DNA from: Polytrichum commune
Lineage: Eukaryota > Streptophyta > Polytrichopsida > Polytrichales > Polytrichaceae
Assembly (NCBI GenBank): GCA_950295325.1
Contig: OX485806.1
Coordinates: 10,728,001-10,792,000, forward strand
DNA length: 64,000 bases
Direction of reading: 5' to 3'
A model generated the notes under the pieces. That model had not been told where the DNA came from. It made no database searches and was given only the letters and a program-made list of their open reading frames with translations. The stretch's first letter is position 1; each line of letters begins with the position of its first letter. Positions 43,551 to 55,565 of this stretch are shown in pieces. The position numbers were made by a program, and so were the translations under genes.

Positions 43551-46500
43551 TCATTGTTTGTGCCTTGCGATGAGTTCCTTTCGAAGAATCTTCCCAGCAC
43601 TGGACTTTGGAATGGCTTCAATGAACTCCACTTTGCGAACTTTCTTGTGGGGTGCTACCTGTGAGGATCCAACAACAACAACAACAACAACAACAGCAAC
43701 GTTTAATGATATGTGATTGTAGAATTTTTATGAAGCATTCGATATACACATGTGGAAGGTGGCGTGAATTAGACATCACTTCACCCTTGGGCATATGATG
43801 AGCTCACATGTAAACCTGACTGACTCGTTACGGAACTAAGGTATGGACTAGTGTTGGTCTGGTATCACAGGTGGTGAATGGCATGAGTATCAATAATCAA
43901 CACCAATAATGGTATCAAAGAACCTACCAAGCGTATCAAAATTGTAGTATCAATCAAACATTGAGATCTGGTGGGTATGTCAAGGTGAGGGAATCTCTGT
44001 ATACCCGATTATTATTTGGGTCAATGCCGTCCTGAACCATGTTGACACTTGGACGATTTTACCTGGGTATGAGGGTTCTTTCATGGTATATAGATCCGAA
44101 TGATATCAAAAACAAAAATACCCCACTAGTATCAAAAATTGTGATACCAACCACATATTGATATGTGGTGGGTAGGGCAAGGCGAGAGAATCTTTGAATA
44201 CCTTAATTGTTTGGGTCAATACTATTCTAAACCATACTAGTATTGGGGTGATTTTGCCTAGATATGAAGGTTCTTGCATGTTCTATAAATCCAAGTGATA
44301 TTGAAATAAAAAATACTGTCAAATACCCATACCCTACTAGTATCAAATTGTGATACCAACCACATATTGATATGTGGTGGGTATGGCAAGGTGAGAGAAT
44401 CTTTGAATACCTTAATTGTTTGGGTCAATACTATTCTAAATCATACTAATACTGGGGTGATTTTACCTAGATATGAAGGTTCTTGCATGTTATATAGATC
44501 CAAGTGGTATTGAAATAAAATATATTGTCAAATACCCATACCCTATTGGAATCCAAAAAATGCGGAATGCTCATTATAGATATCTAAATGGTATTAAAAG
44601 AGAAGACAACTACCGGATCAAATGATCGTAGCAACACACATATTTACATGCATTTGTCTACAACACACACATGCAATATTCAAGTACTTGGGATCGCATT
44701 CATGCCAAAATTAGAGTTCTGAATATTCGAGTCTTACCATTCTGGCCACAAAGCTCATGACCTCTGCTTCTGTCAAGTCGACATGCTCCCGCTTGACCAC
44801 ATAGGCTAATGGGAGCTCCCCTGCCTGTTCATCAGGGAAGCTGAAATTTCAACAAAGATTGGTCAGATTTTGAACTGCATAAGTTCTGGAATGCACACAA
44901 GGTGTTGTAGATGTTGTCAAACATTGATATTCATCCCAATTACTACCACTGGTATTTGCCATGGACGTTCTCATCACGTGTCCCATGGAACAAATTGTGT
45001 GTCGAAGAAAGAATTGCAAATCTGTCACAACAGTAGATGAAACTTCACATTGCAAAGCAACTGTCATGGTTTGAATTGGACCAGTAATTAAATGGACATG
45101 ACTGGACCATAAGTTTCAATTTTGGCAAATAATACAGGCACTTACGGAACGACTGCCACATCTACGATTCGAGGGTGCTTCAACAACACCGCTTCCAACT
45201 CTCCTGGTGCAACCTGTTTTATTACACACAATTTGTGGAGAAAATAATTAGCAACTAGGAACAATATTTGGTCTGTTAAACCCTGAAAGGTCTTTTTTAA
45301 CGACGTAGTAAAACTTATTATCTCTCTTTCATGCACTTTAGATTCAAGATTAATTCGAATCAAGACTTTACATCCTACACTTTCACTCTAGAATCAAGCG
45401 CAACTGTTTAAACTTATTCTCAACAGAAAAGAACATGCTCTTTTCTCTTATAGATAGTGTGCCAATAGTGTTATGAGTGAATGACTTAGTTGTGAATGTG
45501 TTGAATTTCTTGTTCAAAGTGTATTATTAGGTGGCATCATCTACTCAATAGTTTTTGGCAAATGTATGTTAATTATTTTGGTACCCTGATATTGCCGGTT
45601 TTATCACAATCCATTTGAATTGTTAGGATGGATGAAGGAGTAGAAATGAAGTTGTGCAATCTACAAACCTGATGAGCATTGTATTTAATCATCTCCTTCA
45701 AGCGATCAACAATGAATAAGTAGCCATTGGTGTCTACATAGCCCAAGTCACCAGTGTGTAACCAACCATTTGAATCCAACGAAGCAGCTGTGGTTTCAGG
45801 GCTGTTCAAGTAACCTGCATCAATCAATACAAAAATACCCCATCAAATTTGGGGAGCTTGGATCCAACTCCACATCATCAAAACAAATGTTTGTAATGAT
45901 TTTAGAGGCTTCTTAGGGTTGATCCCCTATGGTAATTAAATGAAATTCACGCAGCTTTGCAGACTGTCTATTCCAGCTGGGAAATAGTGTACATTGATCA
46001 AGTAGTTGTTGACCTATAGAGAGGGATGCAAATATCTAAGACCCAAAAAGATTCAAGTGCTAGAAACAGAGGGCAAGGATATGAACTCAAACTAGGGCCT
46101 CTTTTAAATACACCTGAAATCCCAAACCCACAATTTTTGAAAGTTTGATATGTGGATATGACAAGTTTTCATCGAAATTTTGACGAGCCACTGAGAGCTT
46201 GACCATTCCTCAAGCTCTCATTAGTTTAAGCAAGTGTAAAAGTGGCCATTCGTGTTGAAAGTGAGATATCAAGGGGGGAACGATACTACACTGAGGAGAA
46301 TCTGTCTAAGGGTTGCAAACAATATAAAATGACAGTCAAACTCTAAAGTTGAAAACTCAAGTGTATTGTGGACTTGACTGAACATGCATGAGGAAGTAAG
46401 GGGCTCCCTTGCCAATGAGAGGGCTCCTTTCTTTAACCTCGCAACCTCTCTAGTGTAAAGGGGGCCTTAGATTTTCAAACCGAAAGCTTCTCATAAATGT

Positions 46501-49500
46501 CCCCAGGCTTGTCGTAGTCGTTCCGCAGGGGACCCGTCAAAGGGACCATGTAACCATTATAAGCCCAGTATGAAGTTCAAGATGTCAAGTTGAAAGCTCA
46601 ACTGTAAAGTGGACTTTCAATAAATTAAAGCGTGAGTGAAAAGGCCTTCCGGTAATGGACGGGGAGAACCCACCGCTAGTTACAGATGAACCAGTTGAGT
46701 TTGAGATATTACTAACCGGTTGAAGTTCACTACTTCAGAGGAAAATTACCGATCATTTTAGAGGAATGTATGGAATACACCTCGAATTACTAAAGAAACA
46801 AAACCGAAAGATCACAACATGTAACCGGTTGGACTTGAAAACACTAGGATCTCGACCGATTATGCCCAAAAATCTCTCCGGACACTGCCTTCCGCTTATG
46901 AAAGGCTCCTTCAGTCAAGCTCTCAACCTCTTTAGTGTACAGGTGATAGTGGGCCTAATAAGAAACAGGAGATGAATGGTTACCTTTCATGACTTGTGGG
47001 CCACGGACCCAAACTTCTCCAGTAGCCATGGGCGGCAGGGCGTTTTCGGATTCAATGTGGGTGATGCGCACTTCGATACCAGGCACAAGTGGCCCCACGG
47101 AGCCCCATTGCCGTCTCTCATTGGCAACTACACTGAAAGAGATCAGAGGCGCCTCTGTCATTCCATAGCCCTGCTCAAATGAGAGATCATACATGTCAAG
47201 CCCAGAAAACCACCAATTAGGTGTACAGTTCCTCACGATTTATGCAAAAATTAGTCAAGGAGCTTGTGATTAGGGTGGTGGTGGTGGTGGAAGATTTGGT
47301 GTCTGATTGATTAGGTGCAGTAGTGACAACACTAAATGAGATCACCAGAGGTGCCTCTGCCATTCCATAGCCCTGCTCACATGAAGGATCATACATGTCA
47401 AGCTCAGAAGACCCCCAACTAGGTGTACAAAAAAATTCATGATTTGGGCAAATCAATTTCCATCCTTTAACTATGTATGCAAAAAATAGTCAAAGAGCTT
47501 GTGATTAGGGTGGTGGTGGTAGATTTGGTGTCTGATTGATTAGGTGCAGTAGTGACAGCACTAAACAGATTACCAGAGGTGCCTCTCTGCCATTCTATAG
47601 CCCTGCTCACATGAAGGGTGGTGATGATCACAAGCTCAGCAGCTGACGTACTGGGTGTAAAATTGCTCATAATTCGAACAAATTGATCTTGAGCCTTTAA
47701 TTAAGCAGACACAAAGTAGTCAAGGATCTTGTGATTAGGGTGGTGGTAGATTTGGTGTCTGATTGGTGTGGTGCAATAGTCACAACACTAAACGAGATCA
47801 ACAGAGGTGCCCCTGTCTTTCCACAGCCCTGCTCACATGAAGGATGATGATGATGAAGATGATGATGATCGCAAGCTTATGAGCAGCTGACGAACTGGGT
47901 GTACAATCTCTCATGATTTGAACAAATTAATTTGAAGCCTTTGACTAAGTATGCATAAATTAGTCGAGGAGCTTGTGGTTAGGGTGATGGTGGATTTGGT
48001 GTCTGTTTGTTTTGGGGCAATAGTGAAGTGGAAAGGATGAGATTTGGTACCTGGCGCATGATGGCATGCGGGAACATCAATGCGATGGCCTTCATTGTAT
48101 CTTCACGCAAGGATGCCGCTCCTGTGAATCAATATCCATAAAATTATCAACAAGGCTATGGTACAATTCCATTAATACCATTTGTGTCTGAACTAGAAAA
48201 TGTTTATACATTGAAGCGTCGATGTTACTAGACCTGATTAGAAGCAATTTTTCTCAACCAGGGGTCATCATCATCCAGAAACCTTATTCTCATTTCTAGG
48301 AAAATCCACAAAACTTCTCAAAATGTATAGTCTTAACCATACTTAAAAAACTCCCATTGAGTAACCTAAGCTTGTTTTATCTGCTTCGAACCAGGTTATC
48401 TAAAGATGGTGACCAATGCGGGCGGGTGCTCCAGATAGTCGCAGACACCCCGAGAATTGCACAAAATTTCACCACAACTGCACTTCATGCATTCTGGAGC
48501 CACGGAAATTGCACAGAATTGCGTCTTTTGCATGCTGGAGCCCCGGCAATTGCAAGGAATTGCAACAGAGTTGCCATTCATGCACTCTGGAGTCCCAGAA
48601 TTTGCACAGAATTGCATCAGAGTCGTAATTCATGCATGCTGGAACCCCAGCGATTCGACATAAGTGCATTGAGTTGCAATCCACGCATGCCGGGAATTGC
48701 ACAGAGTTTTTGCTTCAGGAAGTGCATAGAGTAGCATCAAAATTGCAGCAATTCAATAAACATGCTGGAGGTGCTGGTGTTTATTGCTAATTACCTGTGG
48801 CGATGATTTTGAGTGACGACAGGTCGTACTTAGCCACAACATCTCCGCTCTTCACAAGCTGCACGAGGATAGGAGGCACCAGAGTGGCGACACTAATCTT
48901 ATACTTCTCCACATACTGCAACATGGATGGCAACGAGTACCGCTCCATGGTGACGACACAAGCACCCCTCTCCAGGGTAGCTAGCATGACGATCCCCAAC
49001 CCATACACGTGATACATGGGGATGATGGCCAGGCACACGTCCATGTCGCTCGTCGAAGCTCCCGGTTCCAATGCGTTGTAGGCAGCGATGGCCGACATGA
49101 AGTTGCGGTGACACAGCTCCACCGCTTTGCTCACCCCCGTGGTGCCCGACGAGAACAGCAATGTGCATGTGTCGTCGGGGTGGGATGTGAATTTCTCATC
49201 TGCTGCAGGTGAAGATTGCTCAACACCTTCTTCTTCTCCTTCTTGCTCTTCTTCGGTGACGACGGAGTCGTCAGATTCTTCGGGGTGGCACTCAATCTCC
49301 GACTTAGGTTGCTCCGGCTGATCGACCTCATTGTTAGCATCTGCAGGTTGAACATCGACCTCCGTGGAATGATCCTCGCCTGGTTGGCTATGTTCTGTAG
49401 GTTGATCTTCTTTGAAAATGATGTCGGAGAGAAGGATTGTCGAGGATGTCTGGAAGTCCTTGCACTTGGCTTCGGTGCCTGAAGGGTTACTCACCAAGGG

Positions 49501-51579
49501 GGAGTTATGATTCGGTGTGGAGGCCTAATTTGGTCACTCACATATAGGTATCCTATTGAGAGGAGTTAAGAACGGACACTAAAAAGACACGTGTTATGAC
49601 ATTGGATGATGTGCTCAACTTATTGATATGATTCTAGGTTTATTAGTTGACACAATTTATTGAGAGAGTCAGTCTTCTTTTTTTCTTCTCAAAAAATTAC
49701 TTTTAAGGAATCCTCGCTTGACCTTTCACAATTGTTTCATTTTAATCCTATTTACAAACTTAGAAACTTGAAGTGACCATTGGCCGGTCACTAAAGGACA
49801 TTATATCTTCAGTAAAGGTGCTACAACATATGCAATTGAGAACCTTGAAACTTTGAAAAGCATGTCAATGTAGTTGCCTTAAATGTTTAGAGGTATGAAT
49901 GTTAGCTTATTTTGGAACTTTGAAAGAGCAAAGATGTACGTGTTGACACAACCGTTGTTTTCAAGTTCCAAAATGATTGAGTGTTGAAGGCAACATGTTG
50001 AACAAACAGTGCGGAGGTGGCCCATGACATTAACTCATAGGCCCAATCTTAAAATTATATTTACCTATGAGCATGGTTGGTAGGGCGCAACCCTCGATCT
50101 TGCTTAAAAGCTCTGGAACCGTCACCACGAATTTGACACTTGCTTGTGCTAGCTGCTTGGCGATGTCTGCATGTGTGTTGAGGGGGTTGGACGGTGCGAC
50201 CACGGCTCCTAGAAGAACCACTGCAAGGTACACTATTGGAAACTCAGGAAGATTCGGAGAGAGCAATAACACCACATCCTTCGGTTTCACGCCCCAAGAT
50301 GTTAGCCCTGTTGTTGTTTTCTTCACCATATTGTATAGCTGCATATATAATACACACACACCAACTTTAATTATTTTTTTTCCTCCCTCTTGCATTTGTC
50401 CACTCAAGCATGCCAAAAGATCATTATAAATGCAGCTAGGGCATTGAAAACATTTAATCAAGTCATAGGGGCCCTAAAGTTTATTACCCTTGTCCCAATA
50501 TCTAGAATGTTGGTAGATATACTACCTATACTCCAAGGGCATACATTTATTCTTGGTTCATATTTAGGACCCTACCAATGTATCTAGATATTGGAAACAT
50601 AGACGATGAACTTCAATGTCCTTGTGCAAAGGCTTACTTTCTTGGTTCATAGATATGACTCTACCATTATGATAAGGTGTCAGACTAAGGTGATGAACTT
50701 CTGGGTCCTTGTGCAACTCTAGAATATAAACATTTACTTACACTAGATATTGGACAAAGGTGATAAACTTAAAGGCTCTTGTACAAGAGAACACATTCTT
50801 GTTCATATACCATAGAGGGCTCCCTATTTCATCTTTATATGTGCCAAAATTGTAGTTTCCACTTGGAACACAATATTGAAGGGAAAATAATTAGTTTGTG
50901 GAGAATTAGAGAGCACTCTACGGTATATGACTCTGCCAGGTCAGCGAAAACAATTCTCTAGTAGAAACCACGTAGGACCCAATGACTCCAATACTATCCT
51001 GTGTCACAAAAAAACATTGCCTATGGAGCCATCTACTACCCTCTTAGATGTTGACATAAACTTCAGAGGACTTCAGGGCCTTGGAACTCATCAGTATGAA
51101 CTTGCAGAGAACTTGACCAAGAACATGCCCACGACCTGCTCCCATGATACCCTGAGTCACAAAGTAATAACATTGTCGCACAAAAAGATACCAAAAAAAT
51201 CCAAGAGCCAGATTGAACAATAACCGACCTGCAAGTATGTATACTCTGTGCCGGTGGCGCCGTCCACAATGGCCGTTTTGTTGGCAAATTCAGGTCCCTT
51301 AGCATTCTCCAGAATGAAAGCAGCCAGATTGTTGTGGACGATGGCAGGGATCTCCACATGGCTCCTGTAAATGTGAGGGGCTTTCGGAGACTCATGAGCC
51401 GATTCAACAGACTCCTCCTCAAGGGACAGTTGTTGCAGAAGGCTAACTGCGTCGACGGTAGTAATCGTAGTAGTAGTAATACTAGTATTTATGACCGCCA
51501 CCTGATCTGTCGATACCTCCTCCAAGTCATGAGGCGAAATTGCCACAGGTGACGAAGGTGGAAAGCAAGCTGCACCCAT
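43551..51579 (-). CDS. 4-coumarate:CoA ligase-like acyl-CoA synthetase (ANL superfamily)
   Basis: Predicted to adenylate a carboxylic acid and pass it to CoA. Nine exons with canonical GT-AG sites and matching phases: 51579-51229, 50338-50065, 49478-48795, 48121-48051, 47170-46984, 45814-45669, 45213-45146, 44840-44738, 43658-43551; 663 residues against about 550 for usual 4CLs. Motifs in order: P-loop [104 protein letters not shown]; and the catalytic-lysine loop [19 protein letters not shown] and GEVWVRG resemble the 4CL-like clade (as in Arabidopsis At4g05160) more than true 4CLs, whose Box II is GEICIRG. That clade usually ends in a peroxisomal SKL/SKM; this one ends ARHKQ. Exon 3 holds an extra acidic segment before the P-loop. 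The second ATG was chosen because the TATA box leaves almost no leader for the first (51606). Confidence 0.9.
43910..44550. repeat. Tandem array, ~200-bp unit, in 4CL-like intron 8
   Basis: Three units recur, for example AGGTTCTTGCATGTT(C/A)TATA at about 44278 and 44477 and a diverged form at about 44073, giving spacings of 205 and 199. Each unit has TGATACCAACCACATATTG, GAGAGAATCTTTGAATACC and TTGTTTGGGTCAATACTATT. The last two units are nearly identical and the first is older. A single reverse-complement copy is at 59215-59400. Confidence 0.85.
46095..46466. mobile_element. Tourist-like MITE in 4CL-like intron 5
   Basis: Left end GGGCCTCTTTTAAATAC, right end GTGTAAAGGGGGCC followed by TTA, with CTA before the left end. 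The GATATCAAGGGGGGAACGAT stretch mirrors one in the 3279-3803 element, so the two are related. Confidence 0.5.
46678..46890. repeat. Dispersed repeat (ACCGGTTGGACTTG type) in 4CL-like intron 5
   Basis: GAACCAGTTGAGTTTGAGA, then CCGATCATTTTAGAGG, then GTAACCGGTTGGACTTG and AAACACTAGGATCTCGACCG. The same order of blocks occurs near 30165-30470 and partly at 31684 and 33053. Confidence 0.6.
47160..47845 (-). repeat. Tandem repeat of the exon 5 5' end in 4CL-like intron 4
   Basis: Upstream of exon 5 on the coding strand are three further copies of its acceptor and first codons. The AGCCCTGCTCA(C/A)ATGA motif (plus strand) sits at 47167 for the real exon and at about 47369, 47599 and 47825 for the copies: spacings 202, 230 and 226. 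The copies keep an AG acceptor and read [16 protein letters not shown] or close variants, then run into [11 protein letters not shown] and threonine-rich sequence instead of [10 protein letters not shown]. Confidence 0.85.
48480..48700. repeat. Tandem array, ~50-bp unit, in 4CL-like intron 3
   Basis: GCAT(G/T)CTGGAGCC-like motifs at about 48489, 48530, 48582, 48634 and 48684 give spacings of 41, 52, 52 and 50. Between them are AATTGCACAGAATTGC-like stretches. Several ORFs on both strands here are a by-product of the repeat. Confidence 0.75.
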
Positions 51580-51640
51580 TTCTCTGATGTCTAGCAAACT
51601 ACACAATTGCTTCCTTGGAGCGATCTGGAGTAAGTCAGGT

Positions 51641-51649
51641 CTTTATATA
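51641..51649 (-). promoter_or_regulatory. TATA box of the 4CL-like gene
   Basis: TATATAAAG on the minus strand. A start of transcription about 30 bases downstream (near 51615) would leave only about 9 bases before the ATG at 51606 but about 36 before the ATG at 51579, which favours the latter. I found no convincing AC-type MYB element nearby. Confidence 0.55.
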
Positions 51650-52918
51650 TGCTAACGAACTTGCACTATCGACTCGAGGATTCCAAGTTGAAACCTTGGA
51701 AATGTTCTTTCCAATCCCACTTTATACTCCTCCTTTTCAACAACTAAAGGGTGAGCCGGCCTTACCCTTTGACGTGCCTCGAGAATATTACCGAATGATT
51801 CTAGTGCTGGAATTGATTGGCTGGGATAAAAAAGGTCGGTATTTGCTACCAAACAAGGAATGAATGGGCTAGCTGTAATCTGTAGTTCTCACTGTACATC
51901 AGATGCTAGTACAGTGAATTAGTTGGTTACAGCTCCCGCCCACTTGTTGCTGGTTACCATAAATGACTGTCAATCGTGCCCACTGACTGGACCCTCGAGC
52001 ACACGAAACCACAAGAAGTGGGCGACAAAACTTACAGTCCTCACAATGATGCTATCTGGAGTATAGTTCACGGAATCTCTTGGTTTATGCTAGAAATATC
52101 ATCTCCTCCAGCTCTACCTTCACAATATCAATCTTCCCAGACCTAAAACCCGCAAACGAACTTGGCAAAGCAGGTCGACACAGAAGGGACACAGACAGAC
52201 ACAGGTAGGCACAAGGAACTGACCCAACTAACGAAATGAAGTACCCGACCTATTACTCCGCCGATTTGTAAGCTCAGGTCGGGGGATTGTCGCCAGTTGT
52301 ATAAATGCCGATATATATTGCAGGGGTTAAGTTCCTGCACTTAACCTCTGGCGATCTCGAGAGGATCGAGAGAGATGTGCAGCGCGCGGTCTCGGAGATT
52401 CATCGATCAGGAGGCTACAAGGCAGCCGAGAGTGATGGTGATATTGTGGTGACAGAATCAATATTAGTAGATCAGGCTCGGTGCAATATCTGGTGATTAA
52501 CACGAGGAAGTCAAGTAAGTATCGGTCATGTGCCTGCACAGTTCCATCCTGCAAGTGCCTTGGAATCCCGGGAGATTGGAGCCATGGATCTATGGCGGGA
52601 GAAGGGGACTTTGATCGGGAAGAATTCATGCACACGGGATGTTGCAACAGTGATCAATCGATCGATATTTGGTTGACCTGACTGAACGTGATCAAGTCTA
52701 AGAATCATCTGATGCCTTGACCTGACCTGACCGGAGTGGAGTCAAGCGCCGCCTCCATCAGTCTGGGAGTAGGGTCAAAGTTGCGGTGGGTGGTTTTGGG
52801 GTGGGCCCAAAACACCCTCAAAGGCTTCCAAGGGTAGGGTTTAGGTCCAAGGAACTTAGTGGAGTCCAAAAACATGTAGTGGACCTTCCCTTTGGACTCA
52901 CAAGATTTGATGGGAAAG
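51650..52918. other. Upstream region of the 4CL-like gene, GC-richer, with a possible small ORF
   Basis: 52140-52780 is richer in GC than its surroundings. A plus-strand ORF at 52305-52496 reads MPIYIAGVKFLHLTSGD then LERIERDVQRAVSEIHRSGG, helical and charged, and its interior begins after TATTGCAG, a possible acceptor. It may be an exon of a gene on the plus strand or chance. No family is recognised. Confidence 0.3.
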
Positions 52919-53569
52919 TAAATTGTTTTGTTTAATTAGGGTGTTCATGCGGGTTGGGAATTAGTGTGGCCCACATTAGTACTTGTTTTATTGACATCAT
53001 TTTGGATGAAATTTGTATTGCCGTCCCAAGCATTTCATCCATGTACGTTAGGGTTCTTTGTGGTAGGCCATTGGGCAAAAATTAGGTTAAAGGACAAAGA
53101 TGATTTGAGCATAGACTGTAATGTCCATCTTTTCTTGTTGCCAAGCTTAACAACAGAGGAGGAGGAGCTGCCTCAGAGTGATTGAAGTAAGTAGGAATGT
53201 ATATTTAGTGTGGCACTTTTGGTCTTTCAACTCATCTTTGTTGTTGAGTTGGAACTGTAATTTCGGTCTTTAATAAATAAGGTCATTTATTGGACTATCC
53301 GTTGGGATGTTTTAAAGTACTAGATTTTGGCTATCAGTATTGCTCATTTGTGATCTTTCAACATTTCCTACAAATGTGCATGTTCGATTGAGGATGGTTG
53401 CAAAATACAATTGGATGAGATTTTAAATTTTCATCCAAATATGCAAATGAAAAAGCCCATACTAATTTTTAGATTGGAAATGACAGTGGGCCATTTCAAA
53501 TTATAAATAAAAATAGTGTGGGCAATTGAGATTTATTGTGGCTCACACTAATTAGAAAAAATAATGTAG
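52919..53569. mobile_element. Possible eroded inverted-repeat element (ATTAGTGTGG ends)
   Basis: TTGTTTTGTTTAATTAGGGT on the left and CACACTAATTAGAAAAAATA on the right are imperfect inverted repeats, like the termini at 59563-60195. Several ATTAGTGTGG(G/C)CC motifs occur inside. Confidence 0.35.
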
Positions 53570-55071
53570 TCATGGTGCCACATCAACGCCACATCATGTT
53601 TTTGAGGCTTTGGATTTAGATCCTAGTTAACTCTTTTGAGATGGAAGAAATAAGCAAAGATTTGGATTCAGTAGATGCAGAACCAATTGATGCACCATCA
53701 ACTAGTTCCAAACAATCTACTAGAATACAACATAATAAAGTGACAACCATACTCAACCAAATATATATATATATAATTGCATTCTTATCAAACCTATGAT
53801 ACGTTGGTGGGATTGAGCTCTCGGCACCTAGGCGAGATTGATAAACTGATTTTTTTTTTTTTTTTTTGGAGTTAACGTTTAACGATTTTCCTCGTCGAAA
53901 TTTAATTACAGTTTGGAGGACTGTTAGCGACATCCGCCTCCCAACAATTCATGTTACAAAAACGAGACTGGGATTCAATGGACCTAAACCTCGTTTCTCA
54001 ATTTGTGGAAGAGGACTTTGAAATTTTACCCAAACCTCAAGCCACTGAAGAAAGTCAAAGACACCGAATGATATCCAGAAAAACAAGAGCGCCTGAAACT
54101 TCCCAACATATTCAAAAGGACAAGCTTGAGTTGCAGAGTCCACAACATGCTTGTTAGCGACCAAAATGTCCGATGAATGTCGCGATCCTGCAAAGAGTGT
54201 GATTGGGAACCATCCTCACGAGTGCAAAGATGGCAACAATGGATCTTTCGTGTGTCAAAGGGTGAAAAAATTCATAGATGAATCTAAAATTCATCTATGA
54301 AAACGGTAGAACCATGAGGCTCTGTCCTTTGCTATGAAAGACTACAATTGTAGCTGATTACTTTGCTCATGCCAATCCATGGCTATTCACTATACCAAAC
54401 GTTTCTTGGATTTTGTGCACTTTCTTCTCACATACGGGTCAAGGATTGAAGCTACTCATTTATCACCCAAAATTTTTAAAATAAATAATCAAGAACTACC
54501 AAAATAACCATAGTTAACTAGATTTCTTTCAATGCATTTTAGGGATCACTTATATATGAACTATAGTTAACATCCACATTAAATAAAGTGGACCAAAAAT
54601 AACAAGAACAAGTAACGTCCAAGTGTGAACACAAAGTGGTTAGGAAATTTGCTCTTGAAACGAAGAAGTTGATGCATAGTCTCTGTCCTACAGACAGCGC
54701 CAACAAATGGGAAGCGGGCATGCTCATGGAGTATAATGTGATGCAGTCGGTTCAAATGCTAATAACAGTATTGAATATGATTTAGGTAGTCATTGTCAAA
54801 TATAATGTCATTGACACATAAATAAACCTTGAGATTATCTTCTTAATTTTATTGACTGAAACTAAAATACTACAATTTGCATTGTCCAAAGTATATATTT
54901 GACTGTCCATATTTGGAAATATGGAGGCAATAAATATTATCAAAGATACAAGAGTAAGTCTCTTACTTACAAACCTAGGCCAAGCTTGCTAGCCTAACCA
55001 ATTGAGGATTCCAGACTTAGTAATTTCATGTGGCCGAGACCTGGTCCTCATTCTCCAAGCCCTATGCTTAA
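53570..55071. other. AT-rich intergenic DNA, no gene seen
   Basis: A TA microsatellite lies at about 53759-53774 and a T run at about 53850-53867. Around 54278-54300 a small inverted repeat (AATTCATAGATGAATC then ATTCATCTATGAA) is present. No ORF of interest. Confidence 0.3.
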
Positions 55072-55565
55072 GGGCCACTTCACACACGAGACTGAGAGCC
55101 TGTGACCTTTTACACTTCAAGCACTCTCATTGGTGGAAAAGGTGGAGCCGGTCCAAGTTCACTTCACACTTGAGGGACTAACAGAGTATGTGAATGCAAG
55201 ATGGATGTAAAGTCTACATGGATTCCTACATGGTATCAAATGGATCACGTTTCATGGTCATTTGGACTATTTTCAAAAACCACCTCTTGGAGGTAGGCCT
55301 AACACAAAACCCGGAGATCATGGCAGTTTGAATGCTCATAACCGTTGATTTATTCTATTTTATCATGTGTGAGGACCCACATGAGTAGAAATTCATTGAA
55401 ATAGCATTTGGTTGGGGGCCCGGTCACATATGACTTCACAATACACATGAGGGTCCGCGACCACACTACATGATTTTGAAAGTGTCTTGGGACGGCCTTT
55501 GGACGCTTTCTTTTGGGCTCTCACAATTTCTTGGTCACGGCTGTGGCTCATGTGTGAAGTGGACC
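55072..55565. mobile_element. Tourist-like MITE, family A, with TAA duplication
   Basis: 494 bp, GGGCCACTTCACACACGAG to CATGTGTGAAGTGGACC, flanked by TAA (55069-55071 and 55566-55568). Its interior is very close to the copy at 14195-14696, by eye above 85%, so these two are among the youngest copies in the window. Confidence 0.8.

Noticed and set aside
48357-48734. 125-codon plus-strand ORF in the 4CL-like gene
   Set aside because: Made by the ~50-bp tandem repeat; all frames on both strands are open there because the repeat lacks stops.
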